Source: Polyodon spathula
Lineage: Eukaryota > Chordata > Actinopteri > Acipenseriformes > Polyodontidae
Reading direction: 5' to 3'
Assembly (NCBI RefSeq): GCF_017654505.1
Contig: NC_054535.1
Span: forward strand, 48,258,848-48,322,847
Length of the DNA stretch: 64,000 bases
The notes beneath the pieces were generated by a model. It did not search any database. It worked only from the letters and a program-made list of their open reading frames with translations, and had not been told where the DNA came from. The translations under genes and the position numbers were made by a program. This document shows positions 51,213 to 63,284 of the stretch, piece after piece. Each line of letters opens with the position of its first letter. Positions within the stretch are counted from its first letter, which is position 1.

Positions 51213-51415
51213 TAGTTTTTAACACAACACCAATTGTACTGTGAACCCTTGTTGAACAGGGCCAGATGATTGCGAATGGCAGCTACTCTGTCATCCGAAG
51301 GTAGGCTTGCATCGTAAGGTAATCCAGCCGGAAACCCAAGTAGACCGTACTTTGCACTCATATTAATTGGCTCTGACATCGTTGAGGGTAAGACCCAGCC
51401 TCAACAGAGGCTTCA

Positions 51416-51652
51416 TCACAATCGCTGTATGGGCCACTGTTCCTTCCTGCGACTGAGACAGATCAACCAGTGGTCCAGGTAGTTCATCAGCCGCAAGGGA
51501 ACTAAGATGGCATCTATGTACTTTGAAAATGTGCGGTGGAATACGGAGAGGCCAAATGGCAGCACGGAAAACTCGAAGACGCTCCCCTTAAAGACGAAGC
51601 GGAGAATAGGAACGTGGAATACACATTCTTTCGGTCCACTGTTATAAACCAT
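51416..51652 (-). pseudogene. DIRS reverse transcriptase fragment, active-site Asp lost
   Basis: The minus-strand frame reads 'HVPILRFVFKGSVFEFSVLP', then 'FGLSVFHRTFSKYIDAILVP' and 'LRLMNYLDHWLICLS'. These match the DIRS RT run from the 'LPFGLs.aPr.FtK' block to the YLDDWL box. The second aspartate of the active site has become histidine (YLDHWL). Upstream RT blocks are not in one frame. Confidence 0.83.
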
Positions 51653-51699
51653 TCCTGGCTGGACAGACCGGCGAGTACGGCGGACGCCAGCGTCTCATT

Positions 51700-53390
51700 C
51701 TCTCCCATACCAGAGTACAGGAGGGGAGCATTGAGGCTTACAGGAAGAAAAAGTGTACTTTAACTGCAAAGGTAGTACATAGGAAAAAAATCTAGGCACA
51801 CACAGGAATTCAGCTACGGGAGAAACACAGTCACCACACCAGGCGGGTGAGCTGTAAATTTGTGTTGTTATTGTTATTGCCAAGCGCTCCGAGCAGGCGG
51901 GCTGAAACAAGCTGGCTGTTTCAACTCGACGGCAGGACGCAGCAGAGCTGGGTCCCAGTGGAGGAATCATGCTTCTATTTTTTAAAACTGCAAGGCAGTA
52001 AAAGAAAATATTAGGTTATTATCATAACCCTGGTTCCCTGAAATAGAAATGTAACCATTACCTCATGGGTATTAATCCTTTGATACTGTTAATCTTTTGA
52101 TACCATCTAACCTGAATAGATATTCCAAAGCTGTACGTAGTGCCAGTGACACAACGCATCGAATGTTTAACACCTGCATCTTCTATAGTGCACAAGCCCA
52201 GTATACACAGTACAGTGCAACAGTATTTACAGTGGACAGTGCAGTACAATATAGTGGACAATAGATAGTATACACAGTATGGTACAAACGGTACAGTATA
52301 GTGCTAATAATATCATAATGCCCAATGTATGGTATATACAAATCATATATAGCGCAGAGTACCCATGGTACGGTGCATGGTATGGTGCAACGGTATGGTG
52401 TACGGTATGGTACGGTAACCTCATTCACTAGGAACGGTGGTAGATCACTGACCTACAATGACCAAAGAAGCAATAAATATGCAGGGGTGCCCACCTGTAT
52501 AGCTTTTGGCTTTACACAACAAAGCCATAAGACTGGAGGAAGCCTGCTGTCACCGTGACAGCCCTCGCAATGGTACTGCAAGCAGAGACCAGAGAGGCAA
52601 CCCTGCCGGAAAGTCTGCAAGCAATCAGGCCTGAAGCAGAGCTGAGCCCAACAACTGCTAGTGAATCTGAAGGATAACCAATGTTTGCAGCAGCAATTCT
52701 GGGACCTACAGTTACAGATGTTAATGTGGTATAGAGACTCTGTGGGAAAAACTGCAAGCAGATTGACCCAGCGCATGTGTTTCTGTTCAACGCAGGACAG
52801 CTGAGCCCAGCAGCCACATCAGTAGTTCTGTAAAAAAAAACTGAAAATACAACAGAGAAAACAACTTCTTCTTGCACAAAACAGTAATCAATCAGTTACT
52901 GATATTTTAATATATTGTTTTTATATATTTTACGCTTCAACCAAAGCTAGCAGTTTACGAGAGAACACCAGTAGCCGGCTTAAGGTGTTTGATCCCGGGG
53001 AAGTGGCAGCAGAGCTGTCGGCTTCGTGGAGAGCACAGGGCCACTGAAGGACTAATGAACAACCACGGCTGAATGCACAATACGTGAAGTAATTTTTTAC
53101 TAATGCAGCGGAGCCTACGCTGACTGCGTGTAGTCACACACCTGGTCAGCGCACAGCATAAACCAGGGAGACACACAGGCGAAAGCCATGGCGGGTGAGC
53201 TGAAAAACAACAGGGGGGAAGAAACATACATTTTTTTCTTTTGAAGGCCCGACACATCAGGGTGGGCGGGCAGAGGCAGCCGGCGATGTCTACTCTACAG
53301 CGGGGCAGGTTAGAACGCATCCCAGTGGAGGAATTACACAGCTAACTGGCTGTTGTTTGTTTTTTAAACTGCACTGCACTTACAATTCAC
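51700..53390 (-). mobile_element. DIRS 5' region with duplicated, rearranged segments
   Basis: Two stretches, about 51830-52000 and 53180-53380, share 'ggcgggtgagctg', 'cccagtggaggaat' and 'tttttaaactgca' in the same order. Just after the first copy, at 52022-52070, an extra DIRS terminus-like sequence occurs (ccctggttccctgaaataga ... cctcatgggta). This suggests that part of a second DIRS copy lies inside the first, or an internal duplication. No gag-like protein could be read reliably. Confidence 0.5.
52340..52430. repeat. Degenerate GGTAYGGTRYA minisatellite
   Basis: Iterations such as 'ggtacggtgcatggtatggt' and 'acggtatggtgtacggtatg' form a short, degenerate tandem array within the DIRS element. 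Confidence 0.75.
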
Positions 53391-53859
53391 AGCACAATAC
53401 AGGCAAAGCGGGGTTGTGCGACAGGGCCAACACACAAGTGGACATGTAACAACAACAACAATACACAATAATATTTATTTATTTATATTTCGCCCAACTG
53501 CGCTCACGGCAGCCAGTGTAATCACTCAACGGCGGAGATGTAGCAAAGCCTAGCCCCAGCGAACAGACAGTAAAAAAGACAGCCTGCAATGCATGCCAGC
53601 TTTCAGCACGAATACAGGGCAACTGCAGTCGACTCGTTTGTAAACACAGAGTTCTTACCATACCATCTTGACAGCCAAAAAGAGAACATGGCTTCCGTGG
53701 ACTCTGTTTAATCCCTCAGTAGGCGGGACGAGGACGTCACCCCAGGAAAGGGCCTATCAGCAGCTTTGATATAAAGAACTCAGTGAATAACTATCAATAG
53801 GAAGGCATATCCCATGAGTAATGTTTTGGTGGTTGTCTTCAAATTGAAAGGGAATAAGA

Positions 53860-54510
53860 GATCCTATTTCTGAAATTATGAAAAGACATTGACATTTAAT
53901 TGCTAAGAATGAGAAGTTAGAAAAGATCTTCTCTGAACTACCAATTATGTCTTACAAACGAGGGAAGAGCTTGGGAGATATACTCTCATATTCAGAAGTA
54001 AAGATAGAAACCAAGACATATTTCTTAACTGATAAGATCTATTGGGTGAATTAACCATGCAGACACATTGCAATAATATGATTAGATCTAAGACCTTCCT
54101 CCATCCATACTCTGGACGGAAATATTATATGAAGGATTACTTTACATGTGTCTCTGCTTATGTGTTTTATTTGATAAAATGTCCATGTGGACTTACGGTG
54201 AATCTACAACACCTGTTAAAACCTGAATTTCAAAGCATAAGCGTGCAATTAGATGGAAGGATTTAAATTCTCCAGTAGCTAAACATTTTAAGAAAGCTAA
54301 ACATACAGCATCTATGTTAAGATTTATAGTTAGAGAAAAAATTAGGATGCCCACTAGCGGAGGTAATAAACAAAATATATTGTTATGCCGTGAAGCTTTC
54401 TGGGTTTTTACATTGGATTGTCTGAGCCCTAAGGGACTCAATGAAGAATATGACTTAAGCAGCTTTCTCCCTGATAAAGTATCAGATATTTGTGCTTGGA
54501 AATGCATTGA
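53860..54510 (+). pseudogene. GIY-YIG endonuclease domain of the interrupted Penelope-like element
   Basis: Reading frames on the plus strand give 'LPIMSYKRGKSLGDIL', then 'YYMKDYFTCVSAYVFYLIKC', 'CPCGLT' followed after a one-base loss by a YxGE-like start, 'ISKHKRAIRWKDL' and 'SPVAKHFKKAKH'. 'CREAFWVFTLDCLSPKGLNE' and 'EYDLSSFLP' close the domain. This order is the Penelope GIY-YIG endonuclease with its Cys-rich lead-in. A one-base deletion in the YIG region and several stops inactivate it. Confidence 0.82.
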
Positions 54511-54619
54511 CTTAATTAATCACAGGATTTATTTGGGTATGTGCAGCCATGAATATTTTTTAATACTTTTGGAAAATATAATTAAATTACATTTTGAATA
54601 AGGCAATATTGAAATATAT

Positions 54620-56045
54620 GACTATAAAAAGTAAAAATAAAGTAAAATAAATATACGTGTTTTCAAATACATCCACCCCTTGCTATACTGCGGATTCGGA
54701 TATATCGTGGTCCTATAAATATCGAGATAGTATCTTAAATATAGCAAAAGAAAGTAACGTGATTACTCAAAATCAATATGAATTTTTTAAATTAAAATAC
54801 CCCATGACTGCAGTTTTTTATACTTTACCAAAAATTCACAAGAATTCAATTAACCTTTCGGGCCGTCCTATGGTCTCAGGTATTAATTCTATTTCAGAAG
54901 TGGTTCTGGTTCTGAAGTAGATTTGATATTGTTTAAAGAATATATCAACAATACTAATTCCAATTTAAAATTTACTATGGAGTATAGCAAGACCAAAATT
55001 AATTTTGGGGACTTGCTTATCTCCATTGATAATGAAGGACATTTCAACACGTCTATTTTTTGTAAAATAACTGACAGAAAAACAATTTTTACGTGCAGGC
55101 AGTTTTCATGCCAAATACATGAGTAACATGAGGGCAGTTTCTGTGATTAAAAAGAATATGTAGTGACAAATCTGATTTAAATGATAAAGAAAAGAAAGGG
55201 GAATACGGTTTCAGAACAGAGATTATAATAAAAGCTAATCGATGCAGCCGTTAAAAAAAACAGAAACTAAACCTCGTAGTGATTTACTGGAAAAAAAAAA
55301 ACTCCAATTAAGACTAATACTGAAGACAGCAGAATGACTTTTGTAACAAAATACAATCCTGCCTCTAATAATATATATTTTTTAAAATGTTTATAAATAT
55401 TGCAAGATATTACAATCTGATCCACAATTTCAGTCATTAACAAGTATGTATCCCAGATTTAGTTTTAAACAAGGAAGAAACATTAAAAATAGTTTGGTAT
55501 CTTCTATATATAAAACCCCCAAAAGTAATGGAAATTGGTTAACCAAAACCAATGCTCCACATGGTCATTTCCAATGTGGAAAATCTATCCACTGATATAA
55601 TACACATGATACAAAATGTTTTAGCCATCCACTGTGTGGACATAAATGTTATATTGACAGTTTCATCAATTGCAACACTACACATGCAGTTTACTTACTT
55701 AAATGTCCGTGTGGCCTAGTCTATATATGACAAACTAAAAGACGACTAAAAATACGTATAGCAGAACATAAGACAGCTATACGTAACTCCAACAAGGACT
55801 ATGCGATTGCAAGACATTATATAGCCTTAGATTTATTGGAATTGAAAAAGTATGCCCTTTGGTGAGAGATGGCAATATTGTTAATTAATTATTACAAAGA
55901 GAAGTCTATTGGATCTATACACTGAAATCCATGGAACATTATGGTTTAAACGAGACACTTGGACTCTTTTCTGTGAATCATAACATATTTATACATGACC
56001 TGATAAAGTGTTATTTTCAGTATTTAAAGTATGTATAATAAATGC
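54620..56045 (+). mobile_element. Second Penelope-like retroelement, 5' truncated, head to tail
   Basis: In the same orientation and directly after the first. Coding blocks: 'NVITQNQYEFFKLKYPMTAV', then 'FYTLPKIHKNS' and 'GRPMVSGINSISE' (54657-54920), 'FKEYINNTNSNLKFTMEYSK' and a following LLISIDNEG block (54940-55060), and a GIY-YIG relic (55640-55970). The palm with its catalytic aspartates has been deleted between the GINSISE and FKEYINN blocks. Residues differ enough from the first element to be another family. Confidence 0.8.
55640..55975 (+). pseudogene. GIY-YIG endonuclease domain of the second Penelope-like element
   Basis: The plus strand reads 'CNTTHAVYLLKCPCGLVYI', a stop where the family has Gly, 'QTKRRLKIRIAEHKTAIRNS', 'NKDYAIARHYI', then 'QREVYWIYTLKSMEHYGLNE'. 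The CPCG.VYIG.T motif, HK.AIR and the final GLNE are diagnostic of Penelope endonucleases. The stop in the YIG motif and later ones break it. Confidence 0.82.
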
Positions 56046-56269
56046 AACGTTATTGTAATAATCGGTGTTGTTAATGCTCTTGAACTGTTACTTCTCACTT
56101 ATTGAATTTGTAATATCAATTAAATCAATGAAAGTTCTCTTTCAGAATGTATTGATGATCTATTATGAATTCATGGGCTCTTTCATGTTTCCATAGTTGT
56201 AATAATTGAATAATGATATTTACACTATTGTGTCTTTTTAAGTATTGATATACTTTACTAAAGAGTTCA

Positions 56270-56704
56270 TTCCATGTCAGCCTCCTTTGGCCTCTTTCAT
56301 CACTGAGCCGTTTTCGACCACTGGCCTGCCGTTGGCTGGATGTCCTTTGGGTGGTGAACCATCTTTGATACACAAGGGAAACTGTTGAGCGTGAAAAACC
56401 CAGCAGCATTGCAGTTCTTGACACACTCAAACCGGCGCGCCTGGCACCTACTACCATACCACGTTCAAAGGCACTTAGATCTTTTGTCTTACCCATTTAC
56501 CCTCTGATTGGCACACATGCACAATCCATGTCTCAATTGTTTCAAGGCTTAAAAATCCTTCTTTAACCTGCCTCCCCTTCATCTAAACTGATTGAAGTGG
56601 ATTTAACAGGTTACATCAATAAGGGATCATAGCTTTCACCTGGATTCACCTTGTCAGCCTTTCATGGAAAGAGCAGGTGTTCCTAATGTTTTGTACACTC
56701 GGTG
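56270..56704 (-). mobile_element. Tc1/mariner relic, same family as 3107-3661
   Basis: The right end 'aggtgttcctaatgttttgt' followed by 'acactcggtgt' is the terminal repeat of the 3.1 kb element, and the subterminal 180 bp also matches. The minus-strand start (56496 downward) codes 'MGKTKDLSAFERGMVVGARR', then 'GLSVSRTAMLLGFSRSTVSL' and 'QRQASGRKRLSDERGQRRL', the N-terminal helix-turn-helix of the transposase. The sequence is cut near 56270, so the catalytic domain and the left end are lost. Together with 3107-3661 it shows both halves of the family. Confidence 0.83.
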
Positions 56705-56714
56705 TGTATATATA

Positions 56715-58244
56715 CAGCTCTGGAAAAAATTAAGAGACCACTGCAAAATTATAAGTTTCTCTGGTTTTACTATTTATAGGTATGTGTTTGGGTAAAATGA
56801 ACATTTTTGTTTTATTCTATAAACTACTGACAACATTTCTCCCAAATTCCAAATAAAAATATTGTCATTTAGAGCATTTATTTGCAGAAAATGACTACTG
56901 GTCAAAATAACAAAAAAGATGCAGTGTTGTCAGACCTCGAATAATGCAAAGAAAATAATATAAAATATAAAATATTCATTTTTAAACAACACAATACTAA
57001 TGTTTTAACTTAGGAAGAGTTCAGAAATCAATATTTGGTGGAATAACCTTGATTTTCAATCACAGCTTTCATGCATCTTGGCATGCTCTCCACCAGTCTT
57101 TCACATTGATGTTGGGTGACTTTATGCCACTCCTGACTCAAAAATTCAAGCAGCTCGGCTTTACTTGATGGCTTGTGACCATCCATCTTCCTCTTGATCA
57201 CATTCCAGAGGTTTTCAATGGGGTTCATGCCTGGCTGTGTGGCATGGAGCATTGTCCTGCTGGAAAAAACAATACTCAGAGTTGGGGAACATTGTCAGAG
57301 CAGAAGGAAGCAAGTTTTCTTCCAGGACAACCTTGTACTTGGCTTGATTCATGCCAAAGCTGCCCGATTCCTGCCTTGCTGAAGCACCCCCAGATCATCA
57401 CCGATCCTGCACCACATTTCACAGTGGGTGTGAGACACTGTAGCTTGTAGGCCTCTCCAGGTCTCTGTCTAACCATTAGACGACCAAGTGTTGGGCAAAG
57501 CTGAAAATTGGACTCATCAGAGAAGATGACCTTACTCCAGTCCTCTACGGTCCAATCCTTATGGTCTTCTGCAAACCTCAGCCTGGCTCTTCTTTGCTTC
57601 TCATTGATGAAGGGCTTTTTTCTAGTTTTGCACGACTTCAGCTCTGCCCCTAGGAGCCTGTTTCGAACCATCCTCGCCGTGCACTTCACCCAAGCTGCCG
57701 TTTGCCATTCTTTTTGTAGGTCACTTGATGTCATCCTATGGTTGCTGAATGACATTCAAATGAGTTGGCGGTCATCCCGGTCAGTGGAGAGCCGTTTTCG
57801 CCCTCTGCTGGTCTGTAGCTTTGTTGTCCCCAATGTGAGATACTTGACCTTGTTCTTATGAACCGCCATCTTTGAAATTTTAAGGATGGAAGCAACCCGA
57901 TGCTCACTGTATCCCTCTGCCAGTAAAGCCAGAATTGAACCCTTCTTTTCCTCATTCAAAACTTTCCTTTTCAACTCTTTGGGCATGGTCAATAGTTATT
58001 TTTTTATTCCAATTACTTTTGAGGTACAACTAGCACTGTTTTGCCATCCAGCTGGTCCTATTGCAAGAGGATAGTGATGAGCACAGGAGTGGTTTTTATA
58101 CTTTTCCTCGTTAAATAAGATTTGGTTCAGGTGATCCCCTAATCAGTACCTCATTCAACAGACACTGGAATGGAATGGCTGCCATTCTTGTAGAGATGCT
58201 GATTTAAGAAAAATTTGCAGTGATCTCTTAATTTTTTCCAGAGT

Positions 58245-58246
<2 letters not shown>
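56715..58246 (-). mobile_element. Tc1-type transposon, both ends present, gene broken
   Basis: Inverted ends 'cagctctggaaaaaattaag' at 56715 and its complement at 58227-58246 flank a complete-length element with TA on both sides. The right end opens into a TA array. It is the full-length relative of the truncated copy at 18663-19318. Confidence 0.9.
57028..57992 (-). pseudogene. Tc1-type transposase, frameshifted and internally deleted
   Basis: Three minus-strand pieces cover the protein. 57992-57756: 'MTMPKELKRKVLNEEKKGSI', then 'KISKMAVHKNKVKYLTLGTT', the helix-turn-helix. 57755-57276: 'RMTSSDLQKEWQTAAW', 'KVIFSDESNFQL' with the first catalytic aspartate, and '[19 protein letters not shown]'. 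57252-57028: 'MNPIENLWNVIKRKMDGHKP', which keeps the catalytic glutamate and the normal end 'ENQGYSTKY'. The second aspartate (FFQQDNAPCH) survives only in another frame, and about 75 bp between it and NPIENLW are deleted. The truncated copy at 19 kb keeps that section. Confidence 0.88.
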
Positions 58247-58318
<72 letters not shown>

Positions 58319-58334
58319 TATATTACACACACAG

Positions 58335-58366
<32 letters not shown>

Positions 58367-58367
58367 T

Positions 58368-58440
<73 letters not shown>
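58247..58440. repeat. Compound (TA)n(CA)n(TA)n microsatellite
   Basis: TA at 58247-58310, CA at about 58335-58364, and TA again to 58440. It begins at the Tc1 right end. Confidence 0.97.
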
Positions 58441-58441
<1 letters not shown>

Positions 58442-58619
58442 CCCAAACAATTAACTTTTCTTTGCAAACATCCTTAGTCAATATTTACAAGTGTTAGAAT
58501 AGGGGCAGCTATCCACCTATGCCTCTTTAACATGTCACAGATCAATGACTGCTCTGGGTTTTACACGGCATCCTGATCTGGTGGTGTTAGCTGTTCCTAT
58601 GGATCGTGTGCTGTGATCA

Positions 58620-59360
58620 TCGCTGGGAATGGTCCAGGTGTCGTGTGGTCATGTGGTTCCTATGATATATGTTTTGGTGCATTATTTGCACAATCAGACT
58701 TGTCACACTGCAACTAGTGTTCTTCATTTGTGCTGAGTAGGTGGTGGCTATTACAGCAATAAATGTGTCCATCTGTAGTGTAGATATAGTATGACTTGTT
58801 GGTGTGTGCTGGTTTGATGACAAAGGCTGGTTTCCAGTGGACATGGTCCTGTTGGATTCAGACTGAAGCACCGGAACCAAGTGCCGAAAGTGGTTTGACT
58901 GCTTGTCATAGTATTCCTGTTGCTATCTTAGCTCTCGCTTCTCATGGATTTGCACGTAGTTGAATACTTGAGGTTTGAGCTGTTCATCAGTGGCATGTAG
59001 TATGGCGTGAAGTCGACAGCTCATCAACAGCTGTGTGGGTGACTTGAAATTGTCAACTGGGGTAGTGCGATACTCAAGCAAGCATAAATACAAAGTGTGT
59101 ACAAAGTGCCAATGGTAGAAACAAGATACAGCAAGCTTAGATAAGGGTCCTTGATATCTGCTTTCACTCTGACCACCAGGTGTTTTGCAGTCTGGACTGT
59201 CTTCTCAGCAAGACCACTGCTTTGTGGGTGACTTGCGGTAATGTGCTGAAAGTCCCACTTTTTTGCAAAGGTGGCATATTGTTTTGAGGTATACTGGGGA
59301 CCGTTGTCAGAAATTATTTTGTCGACTTCAATTTGTGGATCACAGTGGTGCTCCACAAAA
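58620..59360 (-). pseudogene. Ty3/gypsy integrase fragment
   Basis: The minus-strand frame 59356-59024 reads 'DPQIEVDKIISDNGPQYTSK', then 'KKWDFQHITASHPQSSGLAE' and 'KTVQTAKHLVVRVKADIKDP'. 'ISDNGPQY' holds the second catalytic aspartate and 'GLAEKTVQ' the catalytic glutamate of a gypsy integrase. After a frameshift 'LMSCRLHAILHATDEQLKP' follows, the typical downstream region, and then a frame to 58617 that is weakly related to the C-terminus. The zinc-binding HHCC domain, the first aspartate, RT and LTRs are absent. It is an internal fragment of an LTR retrotransposon. Confidence 0.82.
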
Positions 59361-60470
59361 AAAAAACTGAGCAGGTAGCTGTGCCATAGTTCAAGTAGCA
59401 GCTCTCTTCATTATGAAATGAGTAGGAGAGATAAATAATGAACAAAACACAATCTTGAGAAGTGCATCGATTTCTATTTTCATGTTTTTTTTTTGTGTAA
59501 TACATTCTCACTCTGCTTTTTAACTAGTAATATGTGTGCTTTCACGAAGGGGGTTAGAATGTGTTTAAAACTGCATACTTTTTTTTTTTGTTTACCTGAA
59601 TCGGGTGTCCGGCAATGCACCGTAACAAAACTAAATCCTTTGCAACTATAAAGTTCAAGAACTGTGAAACTATATAAAGTCTCTCCATTGCCTGATGAAG
59701 TTTTTATTTCGAGTTTTGTTTTTCCAAAGCTGCGTTGCTAGTACAGTTTGTACAGGTTTTGTAACAGCTGTTAGCAAACTACAGTTGCGCAGACATTGCA
59801 GACCGAACAACTCATTTGATCACTATCGTTATTTAACTCCTGCCATGGATACGTCTTCAACCAGTTTGCCTGAATATCCATCTTTAACTTTCTCTTCACT
59901 GGCATCGCTTATTTGTGCTGTTGTATGGCTGTATCTAAGCCTCCAGTCTAATCTGTGTATTAGTCAGTGGTGCGTGACCAAGTTTAGTAAAAATACCCTG
60001 AATATGTATTTTTTCATTATAAAAGTTTTGTTGTTATTAAATTTGATTTTTTTTTTATACCATTTTTGTAGGTGATTTGATGTTGATCAAAGAAGTCAAT
60101 GAGACAATAGTCTTATTGACAATAAAAGCAGCAATAAAAGCAGTTTATTACGCAGAAAGCACAAGTCTAACAGCATCACATTACAGTGAAACTCAAAGTA
60201 CTAGATGACCCTCAACAGCACTGAAGATCACAAGGGATTTCTCTTTACAGTTTAATTTTATACTGGAAGCAAGCAGTCATTTATTAACATACAACAAATC
60301 ACATACCGCTAACATCCCAGACTTACCCATTAATGGCTAACTAATTTGTATTACCCTATACTAGCCTTTTATTTGAAAGGTTTTAGTTTCGAGCAACTTA
60401 AAACATAATATATTTTTAAACCAGTTCTAAATGATTCCAGATGAACATAGCTTTGTTATCTTTTTGGCAT
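59361..60470. other. No gene recognised
   Basis: AT-rich sequence. The frame at 59695-60075 has a hydrophobic start but no family resemblance. Confidence 0.45.
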
Positions 60471-61231
<761 letters not shown>

Positions 61232-61307
<76 letters not shown>

Positions 61308-61331
61308 CTGTGTGTGTGTGTGTGTGTGTAT
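61232..61331. repeat. (TA)n(GT)n microsatellite
   Basis: About 65 bp of TA followed by GT at 61309-61330. Confidence 0.97.
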
Positions 61332-63275
61332 GTGTTTAATGTTTTACTTGTATCCCACCACTTACATAACAGTATCGACTTAAGTACATTAGTGCCTTTC
61401 CAGCTGCCTTTTAAAATCCTATCCATTACCCTGACTGTCCTTTCATATTCTCTATGAAAATAGCTTCACTGCAAGCAGTTTTCAAACACCTTTAAGATCT
61501 TCTATAAGATCCCAGAACAACAACACCAGGGCCCTTGGAGACGTACACAATAATTTCTTTATGATGGTCTAAATGGCGCTTTAAAAAAATAGTTCCCATC
61601 ACTGAAAAATCTTTATGACATTTCAGTAGAACCTTGATTTCCTTTAGGGGGAATGATCCCGGGACTCCCCTTGTGTCATCCCGCTAAACTATCTGTCAGT
61701 TAACATTTAATTACCTGTCAGTCCCCCTATTTAAACTGTTGCCAGCTTCCTAATTCTCGTCTTGTTTTTCAGTTTCCTCCATCCTTCCTTTCTTCCCCAC
61801 TTTGCTGCGTCACCACTGCAACGGTCCTCTCTGGGGGCAAGTGAAGCTCACTCCCCAACCTTAGAGGCCAATAGTGTCATCTTGCCCTCCGAGAGGAAGA
61901 TTACTGCTGGTCAGAGGGGACCCCCAGCCAAAACTATAACTTAATTTCCTTTTCCATTCTCCTGCTTAAATCTATTCATTTGCACCTGTGTCAGTCCCCC
62001 CCTTTGGAGAGCAAAGCTTGCTCCCAATTTTTGAGCTAGTCATTGACTCAACTTATTAAAGGTGGCTCTTACAGCTGGGGGGTGGAGGAGTGGAGACCCT
62101 TGGCCCTCTTTATATGTTTATTTCTTTATTCTCTTTTCTAGTGCTTTTGTTCTCCCTGCATAGATTGCGATGCTCTTTATGTGGCCATGGTGCGTCAGCT
62201 GAGTCTGACCTCTCTCGATTAGACGACTCAGTAAGCCAGGGAGACCTTGGTTCATCCTCTATCCTTCCTTAGTTTCCCCTTAGGGGAAGTTCCTCGCTTA
62301 CTGGCCTTGGAGGTCGATCGGTCCGGCCTCACCTCAGCCAACTCACTCGGAAATATCTATTCTGTTGCCAAAGTCACAAGCACTTTGTCTTTATTCTAGT
62401 AGCCCCTTCACACAGGCCTGGCTCCTGTCTTGTGAAATTACACCAATACACTAATGCTTTATAAAATATGTGGAACATTTGAATATGGAAAAATGGCCTT
62501 ACAAGAATTTCTCTTGAATAAGCTTCCAGTTATGAGAGTCAGATGGTGTTGCAATACTGCTGAAATAAAATAATTTAGTTCAATTTAGCAATCAGTAGAT
62601 TAACGTGGTATGTTGAGCAAGTACATGTGTGCACTTGTTATGTATTTGTGGCTTTTAAAGGCACTTAAAAATGGGAGTTATGTAAGAATAAGGGTTCACT
62701 AACTAAAATTTAAAATAAAGGGCACTATAAAACTAATGATCATTTCAAAAGTGGATAACTTGACTGTTAATTATATTTCTCTTCACTAACACAACAGTTT
62801 TTGGTTGTACATTTCTCTTTATTCAAACTAATACAGTTGGACTGCTAAAAAAAATCATGTTGTTGTGCTTGTCTGTCTCCTTTGTATCCAGCCCTTTAAT
62901 CAATTAGATTTTTAAAATGCACATTCATAAGGAATGACAGCCATGTATTTGTGCAGTGACATGTATTTCACAGCCTGTATCTAATTGCTTACCACACTGC
63001 TCAATATTACAAGAAGAGAAGGGAGTGACTGGCTGATTTAACTTCAATTGGTACTGATATTTAGCTAATTAAAAGGTGAAACAAAAACATCAATCAGTAC
63101 AAAGACAGGATATTAAGCACTGAAGTGAAATACTCTCTGAACACCTGTTTTGGAAAATTTCAGTGCAATGGCGTTATTAAGTGTACTGTACAACATCATT
63201 AAAACCATTGTAGCGTGCACAGGGGTAGGGGTCAATTCTGGTAGGTGACGCAATCTAAACATGAAACATTAGCCT
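61332..63275. other. No gene recognised; GC-richer patch
   Basis: 61620-62420 is pyrimidine- and GC-richer than its surroundings and holds a 15-bp palindrome (ttccccttaggggaa near 62273). It may be an old repeat, but I cannot name it. The rest is AT-rich. Confidence 0.4.
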
Positions 63276-63284
63276 GATATCTGC

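Larger units (their letters stand above)
49697..53855 (-). mobile_element. DIRS-type retrotransposon with inverted terminal repeats
   Basis: About 4.2 kb. Inverted terminal repeats of about 180 bp lie at 49697-49885 and 53677-53855. The left 'gaccaccaaaacaatactta', followed by 'tgggatatgccttcctattg', matches the complement of the right at roughly 80 percent by eye. Next to the left repeat, 49930-50030 holds an internal complementary region (ttcagggaactagggtta, then gatgaccaccaaaacattac), matching the outer edges of the repeats as in DIRS elements. Minus-strand relics run RT (51.6-51.4 kb), RNase H/methylase-like (51.2-50.9 kb) and tyrosine recombinase (50.9-50.17 kb). DIRS elements integrate by recombinase, without target duplication. 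Confidence 0.88.
48155..54600 (+). mobile_element. Penelope-like retroelement interrupted by a DIRS element
   Basis: Coding relics of one Penelope-like element flank the DIRS insertion. Left part (48155-49690): N-terminal 'ELVDFFRKLRLKVSFLD', 'TLPKVHETLINPPGCPLISG' (48810-48870), 'HGTAMGNKMDPSYANLF' (48925-48975) and 'GKMVTNLFCKPTDRNN' (49388-49435). Right part (53860-54500): 'IAKNEKLEKIFSELPIMSYK' and the GIY-YIG domain. Much of the palm between LISG and HGTAMG is deleted, and an unrelated AT-rich piece sits at 49010-49290. The two parts are collinear with the family, so the DIRS element entered an existing Penelope copy. Confidence 0.82.

Noticed and set aside
59695..60075. 126-residue plus-strand frame with hydrophobic segments
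   Set aside because: The hydrophobicity comes from T-rich DNA; no conserved motif or splice context was found.
62255..62290. Palindrome ttccccttaggggaa as a terminator or operator
   Set aside because: Short, isolated and in eukaryotic repeat-like DNA; no supporting context.
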